41,763 bases of DNA from Phycisphaerales bacterium (lineage in GTDB: Bacteria; Planctomycetota; Phycisphaerae; Phycisphaerales; UBA1924), in contig JAJDDE010000167.1 of assembly GCA_029260475.1 (NCBI GenBank), forward strand, positions 1 to 41,763. Reading direction: 5' to 3'. A model generated the notes under the pieces. The model was not told the origin of the DNA, made no database searches, and was given only the letters and a program-made list of their open reading frames with translations. The position numbers were made by a program, and so were the translations under genes. Shown piece by piece: positions 15,192 to 22,836 of this stretch. How positions within the stretch are numbered: position 1 is the stretch's first letter; each line of letters opens with the position of its first letter.

Positions 15192-15841
15192 AGTGGGAGC
15201 CCGTCGTCGCGATGGTCCTCGTCTTCCTGCTGGGCGTCTGGCTCGCGACGGGCCCGGGCCAGCACGCGGGGCTCCCCGAATTCCGCGCCGGCGCCGAGAA
15301 GCACACCCTCCGCATGGGCCCCACCCGCGGCGTCGTCGAACTCGTCCGCACAGACCGAGACGACCCGAGCACCTTCACCTGGCGCCTCCTCTTCCGCAAC
15401 GGCGACGCCATCGGCCCGCTCACGCACGAAGAGTTCGGCGCCAAGGTCGGCGAGCAGGCGCGCGACGAGATCGTGATGACCGGCGTCAACCCCCTCTTCC
15501 AGCTCTTCAACATCACGAGCTGGGGCGGCCTCGCCTGGGTCGTGATCGGCCTCGGAGGCCAGATCGCCTTCTTCGGACGAATGGCGGTCCAGTGGCTCGT
15601 CAGCGAGAAGGAACAACGCAGCATCGTCCCCCCCATCTTCTGGCACCTCTCCCTCTTCGGCGGCGTCGCGCTCTTCACCTACTTCGCCTGGCGACAAGAC
15701 TTCGTGGGTGTGCTCGGGCAGTCCACCGGCGTGGTGATCTACGCGCGGAATATTCGGTTGCTGCACAAGCAGAAGCGCCGTGCGCTGCGGGATGCGGAGA
15801 AGGCGGAGCGCAAGGCGGCGAAGGCGATCGAAAACAACTGA
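15188..15841 (+). CDS. LAB_N domain membrane protein (LpxB N-terminal-like)
   Basis: A 217-residue protein with an N-terminal signal anchor (about 5-22), a periplasmic-type region (25-110), and a LAB_N domain (about 112-205): GGQIAFFGRMAVQWLVSEKE, then PPIFWHLSLFGG and GQSTGVVIYARNI, giving three membrane helices. LAB_N is found fused to lipid-A-disaccharide synthases and as a stand-alone partner of DPM-like glycosyltransferases in lipid or glycan modification. It overlaps the GT2 gene by 4 nt, so the two probably work together at the membrane. The tail is a basic Lys/Ala-rich helix. The glycolipid substrate is unknown. Confidence 0.85.
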   Translation: MKWEPVVAMVLVFLLGVWLATGPGQHAGLPEFRAGAEKHTLRMGPTRGVVELVRTDRDDPSTFTWRLLFRNGDAIGPLTHEEFGAKVGEQARDEIVMTGVNPLFQLFNITSWGGLAWVVIGLGGQIAFFGRMAVQWLVSEKEQRSIVPPIFWHLSLFGGVALFTYFAWRQDFVGVLGQSTGVVIYARNIRLLHKQKRRALRDAEKAERKAAKAIENN

Positions 15842-15877
15842 CCCGAGCACCCGTCTTGTCGATCACTTTTCTGAGTC

Positions 15878-16582
15878 ATGGAGCTTCAGTTGATTCGCTG
15901 TGATCTTGGTCTCAATGACTGGGGAGATCCTCGGGTCCGGATTACCGATTCGCAACTCGAAATTGTCGAGAGTCGCCTCCCGAGTGCTCGCACTCGGCAT
16001 GTGCGATATGTGGCATTGATCTCCGTTCTATTTGCATACGCGGCGGTCACGGCGTACTTCAAATTCGTACGGCCCCCGGTGAGCCCCTTTCAGAACGGGT
16101 CAGATTCGATTCGAATTGCCTTGATCGTCTTGGGTCCAATCGCGATGTACTTCCTGTCTCTTCCATTGCTTCCAAATGCCCCGACGAATCGAGTGTGGGT
16201 GTTTGGGAGAGACCATTTGGAGATCGAGTACTACTCCGGCGAGAGAGATCGCAATACCCGTTTCGCTGTTACCACCGTGTACGAGAAGATCGAGATTCTG
16301 AAATCGGTTTGTACAATCCAGGAAGGATCTGGAGAGCGACAAAGTCCGCAGGGGCGCGCAATCCACGGCTCTGATTCCTTCAGGATCTGCGCACCCGGAT
16401 ATCACGAATTGATCTTCATCATGAATGAGCACTGGAGCGAACAGACAACTGCACGCCTGGAGCAACTCGTGGATCAAACACGGTGGCGCTCGATGGGAAA
16501 GGAAGATTTGTTGCCCCTCTTAATGGCGAAGTCGCACTTTCTTGATGATGCAGAGGCGGAATCGGTGCCTGGCGATTTATAG
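15878..16582 (+). CDS. Hypothetical membrane protein, two helices
   Basis: A 234-residue protein with two adjacent transmembrane helices (about 43-64 and 82-100) separated by a short loop, a soluble N-terminal segment and a C-terminal domain of about 120 residues rich in beta strands (RVWVFGRDHLEIEYYSG, YHELIFIMNE). The layout resembles membrane proteins with a PH-like domain, but no family is recognised. Codon use is AT-richer than both neighbours, so it may be acquired. It lies directly upstream of the palindrome-transposase region. ATG at 15878; no obvious ribosome binding site. Confidence 0.65.
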   Translation: MELQLIRCDLGLNDWGDPRVRITDSQLEIVESRLPSARTRHVRYVALISVLFAYAAVTAYFKFVRPPVSPFQNGSDSIRIALIVLGPIAMYFLSLPLLPNAPTNRVWVFGRDHLEIEYYSGERDRNTRFAVTTVYEKIEILKSVCTIQEGSGERQSPQGRAIHGSDSFRICAPGYHELIFIMNEHWSEQTTARLEQLVDQTRWRSMGKEDLLPLLMAKSHFLDDAEAESVPGDL

Positions 16583-16595
16583 AGAAATAGTGGCG

Positions 16596-16711
16596 GGGTG
16601 CCCGGGTACCGCGCAGCGGAACCCGGCGCAAGAGTCGCACAATCGTGTCTATCGCGCATGCTGTTCGGACTTCGCCGGGTCCGGGTTCTGCTTCGCAGTA
16701 CCCGGGCACCC
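16596..16711. repeat. 116-nt palindromic REP/BIME-like element, copy 1
   Basis: Arms 16596-16626 and 16681-16711 (31 nt) are inverted copies with three mismatches; the outer 14 nt (GGGTGCCCGGGTAC) match perfectly. A 54-nt centre separates them. Copy 2 at 17354-17469 has the same length and differs at about four positions. The pair flanks the transposase gene. Confidence 0.85.
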
Positions 16712-16733
16712 AGGGTATATACAGGTGAGGGAG

Positions 16734-16757
16734 TGAGTACCGCGAAGCGGGACCCGG
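16734..16757 (+). repeat. Single REP-like half element
   Basis: GTACCGCGAAGCGGGACCCGG at about 16737-16757 matches the inner left-arm sequence (GTACCGCGCAGCGGAACCCGG) at 19 of 21 positions. It is a lone arm placed just upstream of the transposase start. Confidence 0.7.
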
Positions 16758-16774
16758 AACCAATACGATCGAAC

Positions 16775-16780
16775 TACGAT
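16775..16780 (+). promoter_or_regulatory. -10-like hexamer TACGAT before the transposase
   Basis: TACGAT lies 7 nt before the GTG at 16788, one nt more than in the nine other probable leaderless genes; a second TACGAT occurs at 16764. Confidence 0.45.
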
Positions 16781-16787
16781 CCTCAGC

Positions 16788-17309
16788 GTGAAACGCATCG
16801 AAGGACAACGTCACGCGAGGTTCCTGACGTTCTCGTGCTATCGGAGGATGTCCCTTCTCGGGACACCGACACTCAGAGACGAGTTCGCCGACGCACTCGA
16901 TCGTGCGCGCACGCATCACCGTTTCGCTCTTTTCGCGTGGGTCGCCATGCCAAACCATGTACACCTGTTCGTGATGCCCCGCGACACGGAGCAGACCGTC
17001 GCCACGATTTTGCGCGCCATCAAGCAGTCCCATTCGCAGCGAGTCATCCGTCGATGGCGAGCTCTGGACGCACCGATCCTCGCTGAGATCATGGACGCAA
17101 AAGGGGTCGCGCGCTTCTGGCAGGTCGGCGGCGGTTACGACCGCAACATCTTCTCCGAATCCGAGTTCCGAGAGAAGATCGACTACATCCACTACAACCC
17201 GGTCCGTGCCGGGCTCGTGATGACGCCTACAGCGTGGGCGTGGTCTTCAGCCCAATGGTGGGCAACACGAGACGAGAAGGCGATCCCGATGGACCCACTC
17301 CCGCTCTGA
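16788..17309 (+). CDS. REP-associated tyrosine transposase (RAYT, Y1/IS200-like)
   Basis: A 173-residue Y1 transposase-fold protein. The HUH metal-binding motif is MPNHVHLF (His57, His59). FWQVGGGYDRNIF (Tyr117) and YIHYNPVRAGLV (Tyr133, Tyr136) are the typical downstream RAYT blocks containing the candidate nucleophilic tyrosine. RAYTs are domesticated IS200-type enzymes that recognise and process REP palindromes. Here it lies between two 116-nt palindromic elements, with a half element just upstream, which is strong context support. Length is complete and no frameshift is seen. GTG start at 16788. Confidence 0.93.
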   Translation: MKRIEGQRHARFLTFSCYRRMSLLGTPTLRDEFADALDRARTHHRFALFAWVAMPNHVHLFVMPRDTEQTVATILRAIKQSHSQRVIRRWRALDAPILAEIMDAKGVARFWQVGGGYDRNIFSESEFREKIDYIHYNPVRAGLVMTPTAWAWSSAQWWATRDEKAIPMDPLPL

Positions 17310-17353
17310 ACCGCGTTCACCGGGACACTCAGAGGATCTCGTGAACGCACCGA

Positions 17354-17469
17354 GGGTGCCCGGGTACCGCGCATCGGAACCCGGCGCAAGAGTCGCACAA
17401 TCGTGTCTATCGCACACGCTATTCGGACTTCGCCGGGTCCGGGTTCTGCTTCGCAGTACCCGGGCACCC
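17354..17469. repeat. 116-nt palindromic REP/BIME-like element, copy 2
   Basis: Arms 17354-17384 and 17439-17469. Same orientation, length and centre as copy 1, with about four differences in 116 nt. It begins 44 nt after the transposase stop. Confidence 0.85.
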
Positions 17470-17485
17470 ATGACCCGGTCTGCTC

Positions 17486-17514
17486 CCGGGAGCTGCTGAA
17501 GCAGCAGTTCCCGG
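17486..17514. repeat. Strong 12-bp hairpin
   Basis: CCGGGAGCTGCT / GAAGC loop / AGCAGTTCCCGG, with one G-U pair in the stem. It lies just outside element copy 2. No T-tract follows, so it is not a classical terminator; it might be another REP type. Confidence 0.55.
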
Positions 17515-17592
17515 CCACCCCGCGGGCCCGTTTCTTCCCAGCAATCCCTGACCCGGTTCAGCCCGCCCCCTCAACCCGCCGATACGTCCCAT

Positions 17593-18183
17593 ATGGATGT
17601 CTACCTCGACGGCGAGCGCCTTGATGGCGCCGGGACCACGCTGACCGCGACCCTTGACGCCGCCCGCGAGCGGGTGGGGGAGGGGCGTCTGATCGTCGAG
17701 GCCTGGGCCGATGGGGAGATGATCCCGGAGAACGACCTGTCCCAGCCGCCCGCCAGCGATCCGTACGCCGCGGAGATCAAGCTGATCAGCGCGGAGACCA
17801 CGCGTCTGGTGCAGGGCCCGCTCCTGCAGGCGTCTGAGGCGGTCAACGCCCTCGACGGGCGCCACAGCGAGATCGCCCAGCAGATCCAGTCCGGCGAGAT
17901 CGCCCCCGCATTGGGCGAGTTGGGCGACGTCCTCGAGACGTGGACCAGCGCCAAAACCGTCCTCGAGCTCGCGGCCCAGCTCCTGGGCCCCGAAGTCGGG
18001 GGTGAGGCGTCGGTCGTGAACCCCGCGGTCGAGCGGCTCACCGGCGCGCTGAACACCCTGAAGAGCACCCTGCAGACGCAGGACTGGTCGGGCCTCGCCG
18101 ACACGCTGGAATTCGACCTCGACCCGCTCTGCGCGGAGTGGTCCGATATCCTCCGTCTCGCCGCCACCAACGCTGGCGGGTGA
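17593..18183 (+). CDS. Hypothetical protein, helical
   Basis: A 196-residue protein of unknown function. The first 40 residues form strands (MDVYLDGERLDG, RLIVEAWADGEMI); the rest is mostly amphipathic helix without Cys, signal peptide or membrane segment, so it is probably cytoplasmic. It precedes the 18230 gene by 46 nt and the heptosyltransferase further on, in the same direction. ATG at 17593; the sequence before it (GATACGTCCCAT) has a weak -10-like look but not the regular 6-nt spacing. Confidence 0.65.
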   Translation: MDVYLDGERLDGAGTTLTATLDAARERVGEGRLIVEAWADGEMIPENDLSQPPASDPYAAEIKLISAETTRLVQGPLLQASEAVNALDGRHSEIAQQIQSGEIAPALGELGDVLETWTSAKTVLELAAQLLGPEVGGEASVVNPAVERLTGALNTLKSTLQTQDWSGLADTLEFDLDPLCAEWSDILRLAATNAGG

Positions 18184-18229
18184 ACCCGAGCGTTCGATCA
18201 CCCGATCCGGTTGTGCAGTGACTATTTCC

Positions 18230-18991
18230 ATGAGCCCGAATCCCCAGAGCAGCGAGCAGAAGACGACCCGCGCCCGACTCAAGGGTGCCGGCTCTACCGC
18301 GCGCCGGGCGACGCCCACCGCCCCGGGCAAGAACGCCTCCATCGACGACATCATGGAGGCCGCCAGCCAGGCGCTGCTCGATATCCGCTACTGGGAGTGC
18401 GAGGCGATGTGCCTGCGCGCTCTCGAGAAGGCGTACACGCAGCAGGAGTACGAGCGCATGGCGCGCATCGTCATGCCGCTGCAGGAGGCCCGCCGTCAGA
18501 AGCGGCAGATGGCCGAGGAAGCGGGCGAAAAGGCCGGCGTCGTCGTGCTCGACGAGCGCCCCATCGGCAGCGGCGAGGCCCCGGGCCTCACCGAGCCGGG
18601 CTGCTATCTCCTGCGTCCGCCGCTGGTCGGTGCCGACGGCCGCGAGCTCCGCGACCGCGCCGATCGCGACGCCGTCCCTGTCTTCCTCATGGTCCGCGAG
18701 CCGACGACCCGAGCGGGGCGCTGCCCCGTTGTGATGATCGGCCCCGTCACCGTGCGCACGCAGGTGGATATGCCCGAAGACGAGGACGCGCCCACCTTCG
18801 AGTGGTTCGTCAACACCCACGAGGCCCTGGGCGACACCGCGATCGCGTCCGTGCCCCGAGACGCGAGCGAAGCGCAGCGCGTCACCCACTTCTACGAACG
18901 CCTCGCGACGATCACCGAGCACGAGAAGCTGCACCAGGCGCTCGAGCAGGCGTGCCTCGAGGCGGCCAAGAGCTCCGCGGCCTCCCGATAA
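18230..18991 (+). CDS. Hypothetical protein with helical repeat segment
   Basis: A 253-residue protein from the ATG at 18230 (a GTG at 18218 in frame is an alternative; neither has a clear ribosome binding site). The N-terminal 35 residues are basic and Thr/Ala/Pro-rich, probably disordered. Residues about 40-90 form a TPR-like helical pair (ALLDIRYWECEAMCLRALEKAY). A beta-rich domain (about 105-190) contains LTEPGCYLLRPPLVGADGREL and VPVFLMVREPTTRAG. The C-terminus is helical. No enzyme motif seen; cytoplasmic. Likely in one unit with the 17593 gene. Confidence 0.65.
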   Translation: MSPNPQSSEQKTTRARLKGAGSTARRATPTAPGKNASIDDIMEAASQALLDIRYWECEAMCLRALEKAYTQQEYERMARIVMPLQEARRQKRQMAEEAGEKAGVVVLDERPIGSGEAPGLTEPGCYLLRPPLVGADGRELRDRADRDAVPVFLMVREPTTRAGRCPVVMIGPVTVRTQVDMPEDEDAPTFEWFVNTHEALGDTAIASVPRDASEAQRVTHFYERLATITEHEKLHQALEQACLEAAKSSAASR

Positions 18992-19011
18992 AGCGGTCCT
19001 CCCCTGTTGCG

Positions 19012-19017
19012 TATGCT
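19012..19017 (+). promoter_or_regulatory. -10 hexamer TATGCT, leaderless start of heptosyltransferase
   Basis: TATGCT, then GGGCCC (6 nt), then GTG at 19024. The reading frame is open far upstream, so this motif decides the start. Confidence 0.6.
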
Positions 19018-19023
19018 GGGCCC

Positions 19024-20145
19024 GTGCCCGCGTCATCCAGACCAACCAAGCGCCAGCCCGCCCGCCTGCTGATCGTGCTCCCCTCCTGGGTGGGCGATGC
19101 GGTCATGGCGACGCCCACGCTCCGCGTCATCCGCGAGCTTATGCCGGGGGCCTTCATCGGCGGGCTCTGCAGGCCCGGCATCGACGAGGTGCTGGACGGC
19201 ACCGATCTGCTCGATGAGCTGCACGTCGGGCGTGCCGTGGGTGTCATGGGGCCCAAACGCGTGGCGCAGAAGCTCCGCCCGCGCCGGTACGACGCGGCCC
19301 TGCTGCTCACGAACTCCTTCTCCACCGCGCTCATCGCCCGCGTCGCGGGCGTGCGCGAGCGTTTCGGGTACGAACGCGACGGGCGTTCCTTCCTGCTGAC
19401 AGACGCCATCACGCCGCCACGCCGGCGCGACACGCCGCCCTACGACCGCTCGAAGACGGACCCGAGCGGCTGGGCCCCCGTCCCCGCGTGCGAGTACTAC
19501 TTCCGGCTCGCGACGCGCATGCTCCGCTCCTACGGGCTCGAGCCGGGCGAGCCCGGTCCCATGGAACTGCCCCTCACCCCCGAGCAGCGCGCGACGGCGC
19601 ACGCGCTACTGCAGCGCGCCGGCATCGATGGCAACGAGGCGTACGCGGTCCTCAACCCGGGCGGCAACAACCCCGCCAAGCAGTGGCCCCCCGATCGTTT
19701 CAGCGCCCTGGCGGACTACCTCCGCGAGCACCACAACCTCCGCGTGCTCGTCTCGGGCAGCCCCGCGGAGGCGGACCTGTGCGACGAGATCGTCGCGCGG
19801 TGTGCGCCCAAGACGGGTGCCGTGAGCCTCTGCCGCCTCGGCGTGACGCTGGGCGCGCTCAAGGGCGTGGTGTCGCGGGCGCGCCTGATGGTCACCAACG
19901 ACACGGGCCCGCGCCACATCGCCGCCGCCTTCACGGTCCCCGTGGTGAGCCTCTTCGGGCCCACGGACAAGAGATGGACGACGATCCACTTCGCCGACGA
20001 GATCGAGCTCTCCGCCGACCCGACGCTCCCCCAGGAGGAGGTCAGCAACGACCACCCCGAGCGGTGCGCGATCGGCAACATCGGGCTGGGTGACGTGGTG
20101 CAGGCGTGCAACACGCTGCTCAAGCGCTCGGTGCGTTCGGTGTGA
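19024..20145 (+). CDS. Glycosyltransferase family 9 (heptosyltransferase, WaaF-like)
   Basis: A 373-residue GT-B glycosyltransferase. The N-terminal domain starts RLLIVLPSWVGDAVMATP, the acceptor-side motif of ADP-heptose:LPS heptosyltransferases. The C-terminal donor domain has NPGGNNPAKQWPPDRF, VLVSGSPAEADLC and NDTGPRHIAAAF with VSLFGPTDKRWT. It should add heptose to an LPS inner core at the cytoplasmic face of the inner membrane. The LPS-type kinase and GT2 at 21.9-23.7 kb support an LPS-core role. The GTG at 19024 is chosen because homology begins about 14 residues later and TATGCT lies 6 nt upstream. Confidence 0.92.
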   Translation: MPASSRPTKRQPARLLIVLPSWVGDAVMATPTLRVIRELMPGAFIGGLCRPGIDEVLDGTDLLDELHVGRAVGVMGPKRVAQKLRPRRYDAALLLTNSFSTALIARVAGVRERFGYERDGRSFLLTDAITPPRRRDTPPYDRSKTDPSGWAPVPACEYYFRLATRMLRSYGLEPGEPGPMELPLTPEQRATAHALLQRAGIDGNEAYAVLNPGGNNPAKQWPPDRFSALADYLREHHNLRVLVSGSPAEADLCDEIVARCAPKTGAVSLCRLGVTLGALKGVVSRARLMVTNDTGPRHIAAAFTVPVVSLFGPTDKRWTTIHFADEIELSADPTLPQEEVSNDHPERCAIGNIGLGDVVQACNTLLKRSVRSV

Positions 20146-20156
20146 GCACGATGTGA

Positions 20157-21512
20157 TCAGTCGGTGCCCGCAGCGCTGGCGGGTTCGACGGTCAGCCGCA
20201 CCGGTCGCCCGAGCAGCCGCTCGAAGCTCCACGCCTGCCCGCCCATCGCTTCGGACCGCGCCCAGGCCTCATCGGGCGACACGCCCGCGTAGTCCACGAG
20301 GTACCCCATCCACAGCAGCCGGGCCCGACCGCCCGAAGCGCAGTGCACCAGCACGGGCCCTTCGCAGGCGTCGATCGTCTGCGCAAAGGCGCGGAGCTGC
20401 GCGGGGCTGTAGCCTTCGGTGCCGCCCATGGGGATGTGCCGGTACGTCATGCCGAGCTCCTCGAGCAGTTCCTCCTGATCGAAGTCCAGACGCCCCATCT
20501 CCCGCTCCGTACGGCAGGACACCACGGTGCGCACGCCGCGCTCCGCGAGTTCCTCGAAAGTCGCCTCGGTCGGTTGGCCCGCGATGAAGAAGTCCCCGTC
20601 GCGGAAGACCCGTGTTCGAGGCACGACGCGGTCACCGGTCTCGACGCGCGCACCGTCGCGCTGCGTGTACTCCGTCCAGGAGCCCTCGTACAGGCGCACG
20701 TTGGGATAGCCCAGCTCGCAGGAGAGCAGGATCATGAGCAGCGTCGCCTCGCGCCCCGTGCCGCAATAGACCACGATGTCGTCCCACTCTGAGACCTCCA
20801 GCGCGTCGAGCTTCTCGCGCATCGCGTCTTCGTCCAGCGGGCGGGATGGGTTGCCGGCGTGCGTCATGGTGGTCCAGGGCAAGCTGTGCGCACAGGGGAT
20901 GTGCCCGTTGCGCGACCAGAAGGGCACCTCGCCCCGATAGTGCCTAGTCGGGCGTGCATCGATGAACGTGTGCGCATCGGTCCCCAGCGTCTCGATGAAT
21001 CCGCCGAACTCGATCGCGCCCAGCGTGGGCTCTTCGATCACAAACACGGTCGGCGATACGTCCGGATACGAGCGAGTCACCGCGCGATTCGCGGCCCACG
21101 CCTCGAACCCGCCCTCGAGCACCGCGACGTCCGCGTGCCCGAGGCGCGCAAGCGCGTACGCGACGAGCGTCGCCGAGAGTGGGTCTTCGCGTGAGGCGTA
21201 GACGAGCACGGGGGATTCGCGATCGATGCCAACGCGCCCGAAGATCGCCGCGAGCAACTCGTTCTCATGCAGCGTCGCGGGCACCCCGGCGCTGCCCGCC
21301 CGCAGCGCGCTGTCGGGCACATGGACAGCGCCTTCGAGGTGAGCAGCGAGATACTCCGAGAGCCCGCGTGTGTCGATGACGTCCCCGACAGCGACGACCT
21401 CTTGGGCTTCTTTAACATCAACGAAACGCACCGGCGACGCCTCAGCGTGCGCGCACCACGAAACAGCAACGACCGCCGCGATCACGGCGGGTCGGATCTT
21501 CTCCAACCACAT
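20157..21512 (-). CDS. Exported tandem rhodanese - DUF442-like phosphatase fusion
   Basis: A 451-residue protein with an N-terminal signal peptide (about 1-26, ending AHAEA). Domain 1 (about 30-135) is rhodanese-like, but VLVYASRED shows no active-site Cys. Domain 2 (about 150-290) is a rhodanese with IVVYCGTGREAT, the Cys loop of a sulfurtransferase. Domain 3 (about 305-445) is a cysteine-phosphatase-like DUF442/BLH domain (FFIAGQPTEATFEEL, then VHCASGGRAR, C-x4-R). Tandem rhodaneses with one dead domain are usual; the fused phosphatase-like domain is not. ATG at 21512 has AAAGGA about 9 nt upstream; 24 extra in-frame upstream residues are rejected because the signal peptide begins here. Confidence 0.82.
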   Translation of the reverse strand: MWLEKIRPAVIAAVVAVSWCAHAEASPVRFVDVKEAQEVVAVGDVIDTRGLSEYLAAHLEGAVHVPDSALRAGSAGVPATLHENELLAAIFGRVGIDRESPVLVYASREDPLSATLVAYALARLGHADVAVLEGGFEAWAANRAVTRSYPDVSPTVFVIEEPTLGAIEFGGFIETLGTDAHTFIDARPTRHYRGEVPFWSRNGHIPCAHSLPWTTMTHAGNPSRPLDEDAMREKLDALEVSEWDDIVVYCGTGREATLLMILLSCELGYPNVRLYEGSWTEYTQRDGARVETGDRVVPRTRVFRDGDFFIAGQPTEATFEELAERGVRTVVSCRTEREMGRLDFDQEELLEELGMTYRHIPMGGTEGYSPAQLRAFAQTIDACEGPVLVHCASGGRARLLWMGYLVDYAGVSPDEAWARSEAMGGQAWSFERLLGRPVRLTVEPASAAGTD

Positions 21513-21600
21513 ATTCGGTTCCTTTCTCGCCCCGCGAGCCTCGTGCCCGTCGTGCGTCTCACGATCGAACCGACCGTGAGGCACCCGGTTGCACCGGCGG

Positions 21601-21861
21601 CTACCCCAGCCTGTTCACGATCCGCGCCAGACCGCCCAGGTCGCGATCGGCGAGCACCTTCTGCACCTCGGTGTTGTTCGCCGCGAGGTTCGCCAGGGCC
21701 TTCTCGGCCCGCGTCCACAGCGTCTGGGCCTTCTTGCCCTCCGCGAGGTAGAGCTCGCTTACGATCTCGCCCAGCTTCTGCGCCATGATCGAGTCGCGGT
21801 GCTCGTAGTAGCGGTCGATGATCTTCTTCTGGCCCCTGCTGTACTCGCGTCCGCCCGCCAT
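21601..21861 (-). CDS. Small conserved-looking hypothetical protein
   Basis: An 86-residue, mostly helical, basic cytoplasmic protein. Start ATG at 21861, chosen over TTG at 21867 because GAGGAG (21869-21874) is 7 nt from the ATG but would touch the TTG. It starts 2 nt past the stop of the kinase gene (TGA-GC-ATG), so the two are translationally coupled. Sequence features: EYSRGQKKIIDRYYEHRDSI at the N-terminus, and a helix with LWTRAEKALANLAAN. No known domain recognised; possibly a partner or regulator of the kinase. Confidence 0.7.
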   Translation of the reverse strand: MAGGREYSRGQKKIIDRYYEHRDSIMAQKLGEIVSELYLAEGKKAQTLWTRAEKALANLAANNTEVQKVLADRDLGGLARIVNRLG

Positions 21862-21863
21862 GC

Positions 21864-22730
21864 TCAATCTCCTCGCGATCTGTCCGGAAAGGGCGAATCC
21901 CTCGGCGTCGGATCTCCGTGTTCACGCACGATATCCGATGCGAGCGCCCACATCGTGCGCGCAAACCCGAAGGAACGACGCACAGTCCAGCCCGGTTTCT
22001 TCTTGCCCTTAGGCGCGGGCGCATCGCACACCCTGCAGACGAGCCGGTACGCCTCGCGCGTGGTCGGCGGGCAGCGGGCCCCCGTCGGCTCCAGCCACAG
22101 GCTCGCGAGCATGCGGCTCAGCTTGTGGTTCGATCCCGAAGCAAGGCCGCGCAGGCGTCGCACACCGACGGTGTCGACGACGACGGCGCGGAGGCCCTCC
22201 TCGGTACGCTCGATCATGAGGTTCGAGGGCTTGTGGTCGCGGTTGAAAGCGCGGAGCCACATCGCCTCGAGGTCGGTCGCGAGAGACTCGGTGAGGCTAC
22301 GGACCTCCGCGTCCGTGAGATCGCGATCGCGCAGGTGCTCGAGCAGGCTCTTGCCCTCGATGCGCGGCAGTACGAGCGTCTCGATGATCTCACCCCGCTC
22401 CCCGAAACCGCGGCACATCACCAGGGGCATCGCCGCCCGTACGCCCGCCTTCTCCAGCGTCCGGGCGCCGTTCCACTGGCGCATGTGGCGCGAGAGCCCC
22501 AGCCCGGATTTGAAGCGGTCGCCCAGCGTGCGCAGCGCCATGGTCTTGAGGACCACCGGCGTGCCCGCGAGTTCGGCTTCGATGACGGTCCCGTCGTCGG
22601 AATCTTTGAGGATGAGGGCGTCCGCCCGCCACTGGCCCGAGCCGAGCGCGTGCGCGAGGCCATCGCCCAGCGCGTCGCCCCCCTTGGGCGCGCGGACGAT
22701 CCGCAGCGATTCGGTGCCGGGCCAGAGCAT
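21864..22730 (-). CDS. LPS-core-type kinase (Kdo/WaaP-like)
   Basis: A 288-residue protein-kinase-fold enzyme. The ATP-binding lysine is probably Lys62 (VVLKTM). The catalytic loop is NRDHKPSNLM (Asp165, Lys167, Asn170), and the metal-binding Asp186 is in VVVDTVG. The RDxKxxN form and small size fit the Kdo kinase/WaaP/InaA group, which phosphorylates sugars of the LPS inner core at the cytoplasmic face. Divergent from the KdtX-like GT2, which supports an LPS role. TACGGT lies exactly 6 nt before the ATG with no ribosome binding site, a probable leaderless start. A BUD32-like or aminoglycoside-kinase-like role is less likely. Confidence 0.82.
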   Translation of the reverse strand: MLWPGTESLRIVRAPKGGDALGDGLAHALGSGQWRADALILKDSDDGTVIEAELAGTPVVLKTMALRTLGDRFKSGLGLSRHMRQWNGARTLEKAGVRAAMPLVMCRGFGERGEIIETLVLPRIEGKSLLEHLRDRDLTDAEVRSLTESLATDLEAMWLRAFNRDHKPSNLMIERTEEGLRAVVVDTVGVRRLRGLASGSNHKLSRMLASLWLEPTGARCPPTTREAYRLVCRVCDAPAPKGKKKPGWTVRRSFGFARTMWALASDIVREHGDPTPRDSPFPDRSRGD

Positions 22731-22736
22731 CAGATG

Positions 22737-22742
22737 ACCGTA
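22737..22742 (-). promoter_or_regulatory. -10 hexamer TACGGT, leaderless start of kinase
   Basis: On the minus strand TACGGT, then CATCTG (6 nt), then ATG at 22730. Confidence 0.6.
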
Positions 22743-22801
22743 GCACGCGCCACGAACCGTTGCACCCGTCGATGCCCCACGCCCGCGCTCGGCCCTCCGG
22801 T

Positions 22802-22830
22802 TTGACGCCCCGCCCCTTCAGGCCCACGAT
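22802..22830 (+). promoter_or_regulatory. Promoter TTGACG-17-CACGAT, leaderless GT2
   Basis: TTGACG at 22802-22807 and CACGAT at 22825-22830 are 17 nt apart, a good housekeeping promoter. Six nt (GACCCG) then separate the -10 from the GTG at 22837. This is the only one of the set with a clear -35 box. Confidence 0.6.
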
Positions 22831-22836
22831 GACCCG

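Noticed and set aside
16419-17192. 257-residue minus-strand ORF across the RAYT region
   Set aside because: It reads through the palindromes and opposite the transposase; no domain, and similar frames arise wherever the palindrome is present.
17486-17514. Rho-independent terminator of the RAYT gene
   Set aside because: Strong stem but no T-tract on either side.
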